The notes beneath the pieces were generated by a model. That model searched no databases. It was not told the DNA's origin and saw only the letters and a list, made by a program, of their open reading frames with translations. From a candidate division WWE3 bacterium RIFOXYD1_FULL_39_9 (GTDB taxonomy: Bacteria; Patescibacteriota; WWE3; UBA101185; UBA10185), in the NCBI GenBank assembly GCA_001773295.1, contig MEWG01000050.1:7210-26035 (forward strand): a stretch of DNA of 18,826 nt, written 5' to 3'. Position 1 is the stretch's first letter, and each line of letters opens with the position of its first letter. Below are positions 1-7,376 of this stretch, one piece after another. The translations under genes and the position numbers were made by a program.

Positions 1-644
1 TGTACTATCAAAATACACACTACCGCACCACCTACGACAGCAGCAAAGAACAATGACCAAGAATAAAACACAGGCCATTGCAAAGATGCCGCCGCCCAAA
101 TCAGGAGCAGAAGGATGTGCCATACACGTGTCTTACGGTACACACGCCTTTTTAGAAAAGGTTCGACTTTGCGATATCCTCGCCTAATCCGCCCGTCTAA
201 GTCGGCCATGTCAAAGAGTTTTTCCAATATGGCATATAGACCGACACATAGAAGTATCGGTACGAGCACGACAGCACACATGAGAAATACGAACAACTCC
301 ACTATTGGGTGCAATTCGGACATATCATCCCCGTCTACCCCCTCGATAAAACACAGGACGACGGTGTTAATGATGATGATCACACCATAGGACAGCAGAA
401 AATACTCTTTGAGCTGGATTCCGACGTACACGCAATACGCGCCGAGCCCGTACAGTAGAACAGTGAGAGGTCGGATAAATTTGTGTTCGGTCAAAAAACC
501 GGCCTCCAGGAAAAACTTCAGGGGTGCCCAGAACAACACTGCGCGCATCGTCGGGCAAAGATTACCATGATCCCTGCCACCGTGATCTAGGTACCACTGA
601 AAAATCTTCCCAATCCAACTGTGCTTTGACAACTTTAGAGCCAT
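1..644 (-). CDS. Unknown multi-pass membrane protein, partial (C-terminus beyond left edge)
   Basis: Reading the minus strand from the ATG at 644 gives 214 codons with no stop up to the window edge. The start is fixed by a strong Shine-Dalgarno (AGGAGGTG, 5 nt before the ATG). The N-terminus (about residues 1-50) is basic and aromatic with NLC at 28-30 and FWAPL at 38-42. Hydrophobic segments lie near residues 60-77, 82-100, 115-140, 175-190 and 195-214, with a strongly basic cytoplasmic-looking stretch at 150-173 (RIRRGYRK, KRRVYRK). No family is recognised. GC is near 50% by counting sample rows, against about 35% in neighbours, and codons such as CTG, GTC and CGG are common. With the strong Shine-Dalgarno this suggests an acquired or phage-related gene, which is only inference. 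That it is a real gene is well supported: a long open frame, a good start site and patterned hydrophobicity. Confidence 0.8.
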   Translation of the reverse strand, partial: MALKLSKHSWIGKIFQWYLDHGGRDHGNLCPTMRAVLFWAPLKFFLEAGFLTEHKFIRPLTVLLYGLGAYCVYVGIQLKEYFLLSYGVIIIINTVVLCFIEGVDGDDMSELHPIVELFVFLMCAVVLVPILLCVGLYAILEKLFDMADLDGRIRRGYRKVEPFLKRRVYRKTRVWHILLLLIWAAASLQWPVFYSWSLFFAAVVGGAVVCILIV

Positions 645-704
645 CTTTCACCTCCTGTTTAGGTTTTGGCATTCTTATGTTTTTTTGTTCTTTTGGATTT
701 TCAG

Positions 705-733
705 ATTATAGCAGAGCCTATAGAATATTTCAT
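705..733 (-). promoter_or_regulatory. Promoter of the left-edge membrane-protein gene
   Basis: On the minus strand a perfect TATAAT -10 box (705-710) is preceded after 17 nt by ATGAAA (728-733, 4 of 6 matches to TTGACA). The predicted start lies about 54 nt before the ATG at 644, leaving a normal leader with the Shine-Dalgarno at its end. The rest of the 645-754 interval shows no other element. Confidence 0.5.
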
Positions 734-754
734 CTATGTTTGGGCACTAAGAAA

Positions 755-1171
755 TCACAGTACAATAAGCACCGAACCGACTACCATCAAAACTACCCCT
801 AATATAGCCTTAATACTTAGGCTTTCCTTCAAAATCAGGGCAGCTAGAATAATTGTAAAAACAAGACTTAACCTATCAATCGGAACAACCTTGGACGCAT
901 CGCCGATCTGCAGCGCTTTAAAATAAAACAGCCAAGACAGACCGGTAGATATTCCGGACAACAACAAAAATATCAAAGAATATCTGGAAATAGAAGAAAT
1001 ATCTTTATGCGTACCTTGGAAAAATACTATCCCCCACGCAAATATAAAAATTACCACCGCTCGAATCGCCGTCGCCAAATTGGAGTTAACACCTTTAACA
1101 CCGATTTTAGCCAAAATAGCTGTTGCTGCTGCAAACACAGCGGATAGTACTGCAAATAACATCCAGTTCAT
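755..1171 (-). CDS. Half-size EamA/DMT-superfamily transporter
   Basis: 138 residues with five hydrophobic segments (about 2-22, 32-52, 64-86, 95-115, 119-138), the pattern of one EamA repeat (PF00892). Typical family features are the lysine at the end of helix 1 (ILAKIG) and the helix-4 to helix-5 stretch with PIDRLS followed by LKESLS. Full EamA proteins have two such repeats and about 300 residues, so this single-repeat protein would have to work as a dimer, as EmrE-type small transporters do. Substrate unknown. The ATG at 1171 is chosen because a promoter places its transcription start at that base. It follows the HAD gene on the same strand after 32 nt but has its own promoter overlapping that gene's stop codon. 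Confidence 0.8.
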   Translation of the reverse strand: MNWMLFAVLSAVFAAATAILAKIGVKGVNSNLATAIRAVVIFIFAWGIVFFQGTHKDISSISRYSLIFLLLSGISTGLSWLFYFKALQIGDASKVVPIDRLSLVFTIILAALILKESLSIKAILGVVLMVVGSVLIVL

Positions 1172-1178
1172 TGAATTA

Positions 1179-1207
1179 ATATTACTAGCTATGAGTTTTT
1201 ATATCAA
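1179..1207 (-). promoter_or_regulatory. Leaderless promoter of the EamA gene
   Basis: TTGATA (1202-1207) and TAATAT (1179-1184) are separated by exactly 17 nt on the minus strand. Only 7 nt separate the -10 box from the ATG at 1171, so the transcript should begin at or 1 nt before the start codon. The -35 box overlaps the stop codon (1204-1206) of the upstream HAD gene. No Shine-Dalgarno is present. Confidence 0.6.
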
Positions 1208-1731
1208 AAGGAATAGTCCAGAATAAAGTCAGCGACTTCTTTCCATGAGTTCGTTGTAAAATCGGCATCAGGATCATTCGCTGCACTCATTCTAATAGAT
1301 TTAATTCCCAAATTTTTTGCCAAACCCACGTCTGTACTTCTATCGCCAATAACAAATGATCTATCAAGAGCAATGTCGTTCTTCTCGATGTATTCCTTCA
1401 CCATGCCAATCTTGGGTTTCTTACAATTACACTGCTCCTCTTCTAAATGCGGACAAACAAAAATCTCGTCGAAGAAAACCTTGTCCATCGCAAAAAGTTT
1501 AATCAACTGCTTCTGAACTTCTTCAAAGCCCTCGGGATTGACGCGGCCTTTACCCAAACCAGGTTGATTTGTAACCATTACAAAATGGTATCCGTCGAAT
1601 TTAAGCTTCTGAAGTGACTCCACAACTTTTGGTAGAAAACGAAGATCCGCAATGCTATCTATAACACCGCTCTCAGTCTCTTCTATTATAGTGCCGTCCC
1701 GATCCAAAAAAATTACTTTAATCTTATCCAT
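1204..1731 (-). CDS. HAD phosphatase, HisB-N / GmhB type
   Basis: 175 residues, the usual size of the GmhB/HisB-N subfamily of HAD-superfamily phosphatases. The catalytic motifs are complete: D10-R-D12-G-T (nucleophile and acid/base), V-T54-N-Q (motif II), K105 in the CKKP stretch, and G-D130-R-S-T-D134 (Mg2+ binding). The subfamily's zinc loop is present as C93-P-H95 and C101-N-C103. The stretch FDEIFVCPHL and the IGDRSTD region are closer to histidinol-phosphatase (HisB N-terminal domain) as I recall it than to heptose-bisphosphate phosphatase. No other histidine or heptose gene is in the window, so the substrate is open. Likely a cytoplasmic sugar- or amino-alcohol-phosphate phosphatase. 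It has its own leaderless-type promoter and is divergent from the coiled-coil gene at 1832. Confidence 0.85.
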   Translation of the reverse strand: MDKIKVIFLDRDGTIIEETESGVIDSIADLRFLPKVVESLQKLKFDGYHFVMVTNQPGLGKGRVNPEGFEEVQKQLIKLFAMDKVFFDEIFVCPHLEEEQCNCKKPKIGMVKEYIEKNDIALDRSFVIGDRSTDVGLAKNLGIKSIRMSAANDPDADFTTNSWKEVADFILDYSF

Positions 1732-1737
1732 TACATA

Positions 1738-1766
1738 GTGATATCAAATTGAACTATTCGATGCAA
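1738..1766 (-). promoter_or_regulatory. Probable leaderless promoter of the HAD gene
   Basis: TTGCAT (1761-1766), 17 nt, then TATCAC (1738-1743) on the minus strand, and 6 nt to the ATG at 1731. The hexamers are imperfect (about 4 of 6 at -10), but spacing and distance to the start match the other leaderless promoters here, and there is no Shine-Dalgarno. Confidence 0.4.
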
Positions 1767-1793
1767 CCACTACGGAAGACTAACCCTGCCAAA

Positions 1794-1822
1794 TTGACCT
1801 TTAACGTGCTATAGGGTATAAT
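1794..1822 (+). promoter_or_regulatory. Leaderless promoter of the coiled-coil gene
   Basis: TTGACC (1794-1799), a 17-nt spacer and a perfect TATAAT (1817-1822). The ATG at 1832 is 9 nt past the -10 box, so the predicted leader is 0-3 nt. No Shine-Dalgarno is seen. Confidence 0.75.
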
Positions 1823-1831
1823 CCCAAGCGT

Positions 1832-2545
1832 ATGTTCGATTACCTTATAGAAAATTTAGCAGATTACGACGCTTCGACATTACTGGTTTCAGGAATTGTT
1901 TTAATACTTATTCCCCTTGCTACCATAATCTATCTAAAAGTTAACTCAGACCCGGATTTTGTGAAAAATCTAATGACTTTAAAGTACAGACAAAAGGGAT
2001 TAATTGTTCTCATTAGAAAAAACCTCGAACATCTGGACAGCGAGATACACAAACTTAACTTGGATATTAAGACTCTGGAAATGTTTAATACGGACCACAC
2101 AAGAAAATTGCTGGATCAGATTAAATATGCTGAAATCTCATCTCAATTTATCTATCTTCTAAATAATCAGGCAATTTCTGACGTTACTAAGAGCTTTCTC
2201 GAAGAAACTAAAGCTACAGCAAATAAAATTTATGAGCTTGAAGAAAATCTGTATAGAAAACAGTTTGAATATAATACAAATGTAATCTCAAATAGCAATA
2301 AACTTCTAAACGATACAAATAGGTTTGATATGGAGGATTTTCAAGATTTCAAGAAAATATTATCGAATAAAAAAGAGGAGTTAACTTCGTTAATCAATGA
2401 AACTGATAAAGAGAGAAAGGCGCTTCATTTTAAACTCGTGGAATTAGCTCAAACCAGTAAAGACATCCAGACTAAACTGGATTTGTTTGAAAAAAATAAT
2501 ATAGATGCAAAGAGATTTTACTTTAGATACTTGTCTTTTATTTAA
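1832..2545 (+). CDS. Membrane-anchored coiled-coil protein of unknown function
   Basis: 237 residues. An N-terminal hydrophobic segment (about 17-36) is followed by a long charged, heptad-like helical region: roughly residues 50-85 (hydrophobics spaced i, i+3/4 with Lys/Glu/Asp), 88-150, and 165-222 (EELTSLINETDKERKAL and following). No catalytic motif or cysteine cluster is visible. With a short acidic N-terminus before the membrane segment, the bulk of the chain could lie on either side of the membrane; the lack of a basic flank before the helix and KVNSD after it do not settle topology. No family recognised. It is monocistronic: its own promoter in front, and the copper operon promoter 29 nt after its stop. 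A structural or scaffolding role is a guess. Confidence 0.75.
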   Translation: MFDYLIENLADYDASTLLVSGIVLILIPLATIIYLKVNSDPDFVKNLMTLKYRQKGLIVLIRKNLEHLDSEIHKLNLDIKTLEMFNTDHTRKLLDQIKYAEISSQFIYLLNNQAISDVTKSFLEETKATANKIYELEENLYRKQFEYNTNVISNSNKLLNDTNRFDMEDFQDFKKILSNKKEELTSLINETDKERKALHFKLVELAQTSKDIQTKLDLFEKNNIDAKRFYFRYLSFI

Positions 2546-2573
2546 TCCGCAAACAACTAAAATACAGATTTAT

Positions 2574-2602
2574 TTGACATCAGAAAACTCTCCTGTTAGT
2601 AT
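2574..2602 (+). promoter_or_regulatory. Copper-operon promoter (extended -10)
   Basis: Perfect TTGACA (2574-2579), 17 nt, then TAGTAT (2597-2602) with a TGT immediately before it (2594-2596), an extended -10. The predicted start is near 2609, directly before the C-tract/G-tract element. The leader to the csoR ATG is about 20 nt. Confidence 0.7.
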
Positions 2603-2604
2603 TC

Positions 2605-2628
2605 CTATATCCCCCTGGGGAGGACTAT
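2605..2628 (+). promoter_or_regulatory. Candidate CsoR operator overlapping the csoR ribosome binding site
   Basis: Five C, a T, then four G (2611-2620) form a small inverted repeat (CCCC-T-GGGG) with A/T-rich flanks (CTATAT on the left, ACTATAT on the right). CsoR/RcnR-family operators are typically G-tract/C-tract pseudo-palindromes with A/T flanks. The element lies just downstream of the predicted transcription start, and its right half (GGGGAGGA, 2617-2624) is also the Shine-Dalgarno of csoR. Bound repressor would block initiation. That this is the operator is inference from position and composition. Confidence 0.55.
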
Positions 2629-2898
2629 ATGGAAAAACATACAAAAACAAAAAAAGAAAAGGCCTGTCATAGACTAAAAATAATTTCCGGACATGTAAAA
2701 GCAATTGAAAAAATGGTTGTGAATGATGAGTATTGTCTGGACATTCTTCACCAGTCTCTAGCAGTGCAAAAAGCTTTAAAGAAGTTTGACATGTACATCA
2801 TGGAGGATCATTTAAAACATTGTGTGGTCCAGCAAGCAAAAGATGGTCAGGACGCAAAAATAGTTTCGGAATTATTAAGTATCTATAGTTACAAATAA
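2629..2898 (+). CDS. csoR: CsoR-family copper-sensing transcriptional repressor
   Basis: 89 residues, the typical length of the all-helical CsoR/RcnR/FrmR family (PF02583). The Cu(I) triad is present at C36 (in DEYC), H61 and C65 (EDHLKHC), the same spacing and numbering as in Mycobacterium tuberculosis CsoR. Conserved family residues include the RLK-x3-GHVKAI helix-1 segment, Tyr35, and DILHQSLAVQKAL. Cu(I) binding releases the repressor from DNA in this family. The start is fixed by GGGGAGGA 4-5 nt before the ATG. It is the first gene of a tight operon: its stop is followed after one base by the HMA-SafE gene, then copA. The RcnR (nickel) alternative is unlikely because the N-terminal His of that type is not in place and the C-H-C triad is intact. 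Confidence 0.93.
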   Translation: MEKHTKTKKEKACHRLKIISGHVKAIEKMVVNDEYCLDILHQSLAVQKALKKFDMYIMEDHLKHCVVQQAKDGQDAKIVSELLSIYSYK

Positions 2899-2899
2899 T

Positions 2900-4270
2900 A
2901 TGCCCAACACCGACTGCAAAATCACATATTACGTCAACGGCATGCATTGCGCTGCATGTGAAACTCTTATAGAAAAAACAATTAATGAACAAGCTGGTGT
3001 AAAAAAAGTAAATGCCAGCCTGGCCAATAATAAGGTCGAGATAGTTGCTGAGAATAAAGCCCGCCTCCCTGAAGTTGAGAAATTAAATAAAGAGTTTGCC
3101 GAACTTGGATACTCCTTCCACAAGGAAAAAGCACAGGAAAAGAAACTTTCTCCTGAAGATATTTATAAAATAGGTATTTCGGTCGTTGTTCTTCTTGGCG
3201 CTTTTATATTCATTGAAAAAACCGGACTACTCTCAAAAGTTAGTGTAAACTCGTCTTCCTCATTTGTTTCATTCTTTTTCTTTGGACTTGCTGCCGGAGT
3301 CTCAAGTTGCGCAGCGCTTGTAGGCGGACTATTACTTGCTTTATCCAATCAATGGAATAAAGCATACGGCGGAAATACCAAGAAGAATTTTATTCCTTTT
3401 GTCTTATTTAATTCAGGTAGGTTGCTCTCTTTTGCTTTACTTGGGGCTCTGCTTGGAATAGTAGGTAGTTATCTCAAACTATCGCTGAGTTCAACGGCTT
3501 TTCTAACGCTTGCTATTGCGATTGTTATGATAATTCTCGGGCTTCAGATGCTGGATGTAAGCTGGGCCAGAAAGATAAAACTTACAACACCAAAATTCAT
3601 CGCCAAACGTATTACTGACGAAAATAAATTCAAGGGAAAGTACATGCCTTTTGTTGTTGGCGTACTTACATTCTTTTTACCATGCGGATTTACACTAATT
3701 GCGCAAACAAGTGCACTCAATGCAGGAAACATGGTAAGCAGCGGCGCGATGATGCTGGCATTTGCGCTGGGAACTTTACCAATGCTTGCACTAATTAGTT
3801 TTACGTCTGTTAAGATGCTAGCCGATCCAAAGTTTTCCAAAATATTCAACACAGTTGCAGGAATAGTCATAATATTTTTTTCAATCTACTCGGTTAATTC
3901 TCAGCTTAACGTTTTAGGGCTTCCGAGCTTGAGTGACATAAAAGTACCTGCTCAATCCAACGAAGGTAAAGCGCTTGCAATTAGCGACACTTATGTCGGC
4001 GACGTCCAGTATCTACAGATGGAAGCTACAGAATTTGAATACTTTCCAAAAGTCGTCAGATTAAAAGCCGGGGTTCCTGTTAAGTGGGAATTTTATAACA
4101 ACGGGGCTCAAGGATGCGCTCAAGCTGTTGCAGCCAGGGGTTTATATCAAGGGGTATTTGTATTAAAACCCGGACTCAACGAAACAGAGTTCACCCCGAG
4201 AAATAAAGGAACTTACAAAATAACATGCACCATGGGAATGGTTCCCCCTGTCACAGTGTATGTGTACTAA
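2900..4270 (+). CDS. HMA - SafE/UreH transmembrane - cupredoxin fusion, copper handling
   Basis: 456 residues in three parts. Residues 7-75 are a heavy-metal-associated domain with G14-M-H-C17-A-A-C20. After a membrane segment (about 90-108) comes a six-helix SafE/UreH-like domain (PF13386, about 122-335) with Cys137 (GVSSCAALVGG) in its first helix and Cys262 (FFLPCGFT) in its fourth, the two positions usually conserved in this family. Residues 365-456 form a cupredoxin-like domain with C406 and C443-T-M445-G-M447; the usual His ligands are replaced by Cys and Met, suiting Cu(I). I recall the same tripartite layout with a C-x-M-G-M motif in clostridial proteins, so the architecture is not new. 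Likely role: moving Cu(I) across or to the outer face of the membrane beside CopA. Start ATG lies one base after the csoR stop, implying translational coupling. Confidence 0.85.
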   Translation: MPNTDCKITYYVNGMHCAACETLIEKTINEQAGVKKVNASLANNKVEIVAENKARLPEVEKLNKEFAELGYSFHKEKAQEKKLSPEDIYKIGISVVVLLGAFIFIEKTGLLSKVSVNSSSSFVSFFFFGLAAGVSSCAALVGGLLLALSNQWNKAYGGNTKKNFIPFVLFNSGRLLSFALLGALLGIVGSYLKLSLSSTAFLTLAIAIVMIILGLQMLDVSWARKIKLTTPKFIAKRITDENKFKGKYMPFVVGVLTFFLPCGFTLIAQTSALNAGNMVSSGAMMLAFALGTLPMLALISFTSVKMLADPKFSKIFNTVAGIVIIFFSIYSVNSQLNVLGLPSLSDIKVPAQSNEGKALAISDTYVGDVQYLQMEATEFEYFPKVVRLKAGVPVKWEFYNNGAQGCAQAVAARGLYQGVFVLKPGLNETEFTPRNKGTYKITCTMGMVPPVTVYVY

Positions 4271-4285
4271 ATTTGGAAAAATAAA

Positions 4286-6628
4286 ATGAGTATAATACGC
4301 GACTCGTATCCGATTGTGGGAATGCACTGTGCAGCATGTAAAGTGCTCATCGAGAAAACTGTAAATAATTCACCAGGCGTCAAAAACGCTATGGTAAATT
4401 ACGCTGCTGAGAAACTTAGTGTCGAATACGACGATTCACTCACAAATCCTGAAAGCATAAAAGAGTCCGTAAAATCTGCCGGTTCATATAAACTTGTAAC
4501 TAACGATACTCCGGATACACAACATGGAGGCGCTCATCATAATCATGCCGAAATGTTAAAAGCAGAGGAATTTAAAAAACTTGAAAGAAACGTATTGGTT
4601 TCAGGAATTGGCACTCTTCCCTTCTTAATAATGATGCTGTGGCCAATTTTCCAAAAAGCTTTCGGCTGGCCAATGGTCGAAGAAATACTGGGAATGATAA
4701 GTTTTAGCGGGGGATACGAACTATCTTTAGCAAATGTCATTCAATTTATAATCGCAACACCTATACTATTTATCGCCGGAATTGAAATATATAAAAGTGC
4801 CATTACTTCGTTAAGAATTAAGTCAACAAATATGGACACGCTGATTGCACTGGGAACTTTTACTGCTTGGTCATTCTCTTCGTACGTTACTTTTTTCCCG
4901 AAAGCATTTACAAGCGTCTCTCAACGCACCGAAACATACTTTGAAGCCGCGGTCTTTATCATCTTCTTTATCCTAATGGGCAGGCTGCTTGAAAATCGCG
5001 CCAAAAGACAAACTAATACTGCTGTCAAAGCTTTACTTCACCTTCAAGCTAAAAATGCACTAGTTATACGGGATGGAAAAGAAATTGAGATTCCAATTGG
5101 TGACGTTGTTGTAGGAGACATCATAATAGTTAAACCCGGTCAAAAGATTCCTGTGGACGGAAAATTAATAGAAGGAAATTCATCCATCGATGAGTCTATG
5201 ATCACAGGAGAACCAATACCTGTAGAAAAGTCAGTCGGAGATTCTGTAATCGGAGCAACAATCAACAAATCAGGTTCATTTAAATTTGAGGCAACGAAAG
5301 TAGGTTCAGAGACAATGTTGTCGCAAATTATAAAAATGGTGGAAGATGCACAGGCTAGTGAAGCACCTATCCAAAAACTTGCGGATAAAATTTCAGGAAT
5401 TTTTGTTCCTATTGTAATTGTGATTGCATCACTTGCTTTTCTATTCTGGCTTTTTGCGGCACCAAAACTTGGTTTAATTGCAGCCGATCAAACACCAATC
5501 CAATTTGCCCTCTATATAGCTACAACTGTTTTGATAATTGCGTGCCCGTGCGCACTGGGTTTGGCTACTCCAACTGCAGTAATGGTCGGAACCGGCAATG
5601 CTGCGCGTAAAGGTATTTTAGTTAAGAATGCGGAAGCTTTAGAAATAGCACACAAGATTACCCATATTATTTTTGATAAAACGGGAACACTCACAAAAGG
5701 CTATCCGGTTGTAAAAGAGTTCAAAGTTTATTCAAGTGAAAAACATTCGACAGAATTTGTAGAGCAGGTGATTTTTTCAGTCGAAAAGAGCTCACACCAT
5801 CCATTGGCAGAAGCCGTTATTAGATATATGCGCGAACAAAATAAAACATCCGAGGTCTTAGTTGATCGATTTGAAGATATTTCAGGATTTGGATTAAAAG
5901 CTTATGCCGATAACAAAATGGTTTTAATCGGGACACATAAATTATTGGAAAACGAAAATGTTTCTGTAAGCAATTCAGTAAAGGCTGACGCGGATGAGTT
6001 AAGAAAAAAAGGTCATACTGTTTCTTTTGTATCTGTGGATAACGCATTAAGCGCAATATTTAGCATCTCAGACACCGTCAAGGAGGGTGCCCGAGAGGAA
6101 ATTTCCAAAATAAAATCGCTGGGAATTAAAACGCTCATGATCACAGGTGATAATAAAATAACCGCTGATGCAGTTGCACGGGAAATCGGCGTAGATGAAG
6201 TTTTGGCCGAAGTACTTCCAAGTGAAAAAGCACAAAAAATAATGGAGCTACAAAGCCAAAATCCTAATTTTGTGATAGCTATGGTTGGAGACGGAATTAA
6301 CGATGCTCCTGCTTTGGCTCAGGCTAATGTGGGAATTGCAATGGGAACCGGTACAGATGTTGCCATCGAAACCGGTGACATAGTTCTAGTAAAAGGTTCT
6401 TTAGCAAAAGTCTATGAAACATTAGATATTTCCAAAAAAACCTTAAGGATTATTAAACAGAATTTATTTTGGGCATTTGGTTACAACATTATCGGCATTC
6501 CAATTGCCGGAGGAATTCTCTACCCTTTCCTGAGAATTCTGCTGTCGCCTATTATTGCCAGCGCGGCAATGGCATTTAGCAGCGTGTCAGTCGTGGGAAA
6601 TAGTATTAGACTCAAATATATTCACTAG
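4286..6628 (+). CDS. copA: Cu(I)-translocating P1B-type ATPase
   Basis: 780 residues, usual CopA size. One N-terminal metal-binding domain (G12-M-H-C15-A-A-C18) is followed by a His-rich linker (HGGAHHNHAE, about 80-89). Then come two extra N-terminal helices, the actuator loop T307-G-E-P, the intramembrane C420-P-C422, the phosphorylated D464-K-T-G-T, the H505-P nucleotide-binding motif of P1B pumps, MITGDN, and the G668-D-G-I-N-D hinge motif. The last two helices carry GYN and MAFSS, which with CPC mark the Cu(I)/P1B-1 subgroup. It exports Cu(I) from the cytoplasm using ATP. It is the third gene of the csoR operon, 15 nt after the SafE fusion. No clear terminator follows; it converges on the gene ending at 6655. 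Confidence 0.97.
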   Translation: MSIIRDSYPIVGMHCAACKVLIEKTVNNSPGVKNAMVNYAAEKLSVEYDDSLTNPESIKESVKSAGSYKLVTNDTPDTQHGGAHHNHAEMLKAEEFKKLERNVLVSGIGTLPFLIMMLWPIFQKAFGWPMVEEILGMISFSGGYELSLANVIQFIIATPILFIAGIEIYKSAITSLRIKSTNMDTLIALGTFTAWSFSSYVTFFPKAFTSVSQRTETYFEAAVFIIFFILMGRLLENRAKRQTNTAVKALLHLQAKNALVIRDGKEIEIPIGDVVVGDIIIVKPGQKIPVDGKLIEGNSSIDESMITGEPIPVEKSVGDSVIGATINKSGSFKFEATKVGSETMLSQIIKMVEDAQASEAPIQKLADKISGIFVPIVIVIASLAFLFWLFAAPKLGLIAADQTPIQFALYIATTVLIIACPCALGLATPTAVMVGTGNAARKGILVKNAEALEIAHKITHIIFDKTGTLTKGYPVVKEFKVYSSEKHSTEFVEQVIFSVEKSSHHPLAEAVIRYMREQNKTSEVLVDRFEDISGFGLKAYADNKMVLIGTHKLLENENVSVSNSVKADADELRKKGHTVSFVSVDNALSAIFSISDTVKEGAREEISKIKSLGIKTLMITGDNKITADAVAREIGVDEVLAEVLPSEKAQKIMELQSQNPNFVIAMVGDGINDAPALAQANVGIAMGTGTDVAIETGDIVLVKGSLAKVYETLDISKKTLRIIKQNLFWAFGYNIIGIPIAGGILYPFLRILLSPIIASAAMAFSSVSVVGNSIRLKYIH

Positions 6629-6654
6629 AAGCTATTTTTTAATTTCGATTGGAA

Positions 6655-7344
6655 CTACCAGTAAACTCTGTTGTCGTTGGCGTCTAAAACTGCGTAAACT
6701 GCGCTCTTTGCGTTACATTCAGACATATCGTGTTGTTCACAATACGACCTGTGTTCTTCAGTTACCCTCTCTGGCACCAGATAATGGCAATTTGTAACAA
6801 ATACATAAGCAGTTTCGGTGTCTCTTACAGGCAAGAGCCCTGTTAAATGGACTAGCGGATACGGCCTGAAATGTAGCTCATCGTAAACTTTTTTGGCCAA
6901 TACACTATTATCAATACTTGGGTCAAAACACGAATCCCAGTCATATTCAACATCACTCAGTTCGATAGGGCTGTATGCGCTGCCTTTCAGACACGAGATC
7001 TGATACGAGTTTGCATTTTTATCCACTTTTACCATGAACATAATTTGTTTCGGATCAGAAATATCGTACTCACAAGCACCTAACCATTTTCCCCGTAGGA
7101 ATTTGGATTTAACAATTATTTGGTAAGCTTCTGTGAAATTCGTAGGTGTAGTAATTGAACTTTCCAAACCTTCTGAAATATTTCGGCTAGCCAAATTGTC
7201 TGCCGGCAATACAAAGAATATAACCAAAAAACTTAAAACCGAAACAACGGCCAAAAGTGTCAACAAAACTTTGTCTGGGTTTTTTTTAACTGAAATTTTA
7301 TGGTTCTTTTTGGCTTTGGAATTTTTGGCAGGGCTTAATCTCAT
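6655..7344 (-). CDS. Exported or membrane-anchored protein with six cysteines, unknown
   Basis: About 229 residues from the ATG at 7344 (an in-frame TTG sits just before it). The N-terminus is very basic (residues 1-24, many Lys), followed by one hydrophobic segment (about 26-47), so an N-in signal anchor or uncleaved signal is likely and the rest lies outside. The outer part has six cysteines (in ACEY, SCLK, SCFD, NCHY, YCEQ, ECNA), an even number that could form three disulfides. The central part resembles a beta-rich fold (GKWLGACEYD, IMFMVKVD), and the C-terminal part carries HYLVPERVTEEH. No family recognised. It is convergent with copA (26 nt between stops) and divergent from the gene at 7427. 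A secreted disulfide-rich protein is inference. Confidence 0.7.
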   Translation of the reverse strand: MRLSPAKNSKAKKNHKISVKKNPDKVLLTLLAVVSVLSFLVIFFVLPADNLASRNISEGLESSITTPTNFTEAYQIIVKSKFLRGKWLGACEYDISDPKQIMFMVKVDKNANSYQISCLKGSAYSPIELSDVEYDWDSCFDPSIDNSVLAKKVYDELHFRPYPLVHLTGLLPVRDTETAYVFVTNCHYLVPERVTEEHRSYCEQHDMSECNAKSAVYAVLDANDNRVYW

Positions 7345-7352
7345 CAATTAAA

Positions 7353-7358
7353 ATTATA
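7353..7358 (-). promoter_or_regulatory. -10 box of the six-cysteine gene (near-leaderless)
   Basis: Perfect TATAAT on the minus strand, 8 nt before the ATG at 7344; predicted leader 0-2 nt. No Shine-Dalgarno. The -35 region (about 7376-7381) falls on the -10 box of the divergent promoter for 7427. Confidence 0.55.
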
Positions 7359-7376
7359 CATACAATACTTGTGGAG

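Noticed and set aside
367..558. Minus-strand 63-codon open frame
   Set aside because: It lies in another frame within the 1-644 gene, whose frame has the Shine-Dalgarno, promoter and hydrophobic pattern.
115..926. Plus-strand open frames across 115-390, 524-802 and 666-926
   Set aside because: They lie opposite the left-edge membrane gene and the EamA gene, lack start signals, and their composition is that of antisense frames.
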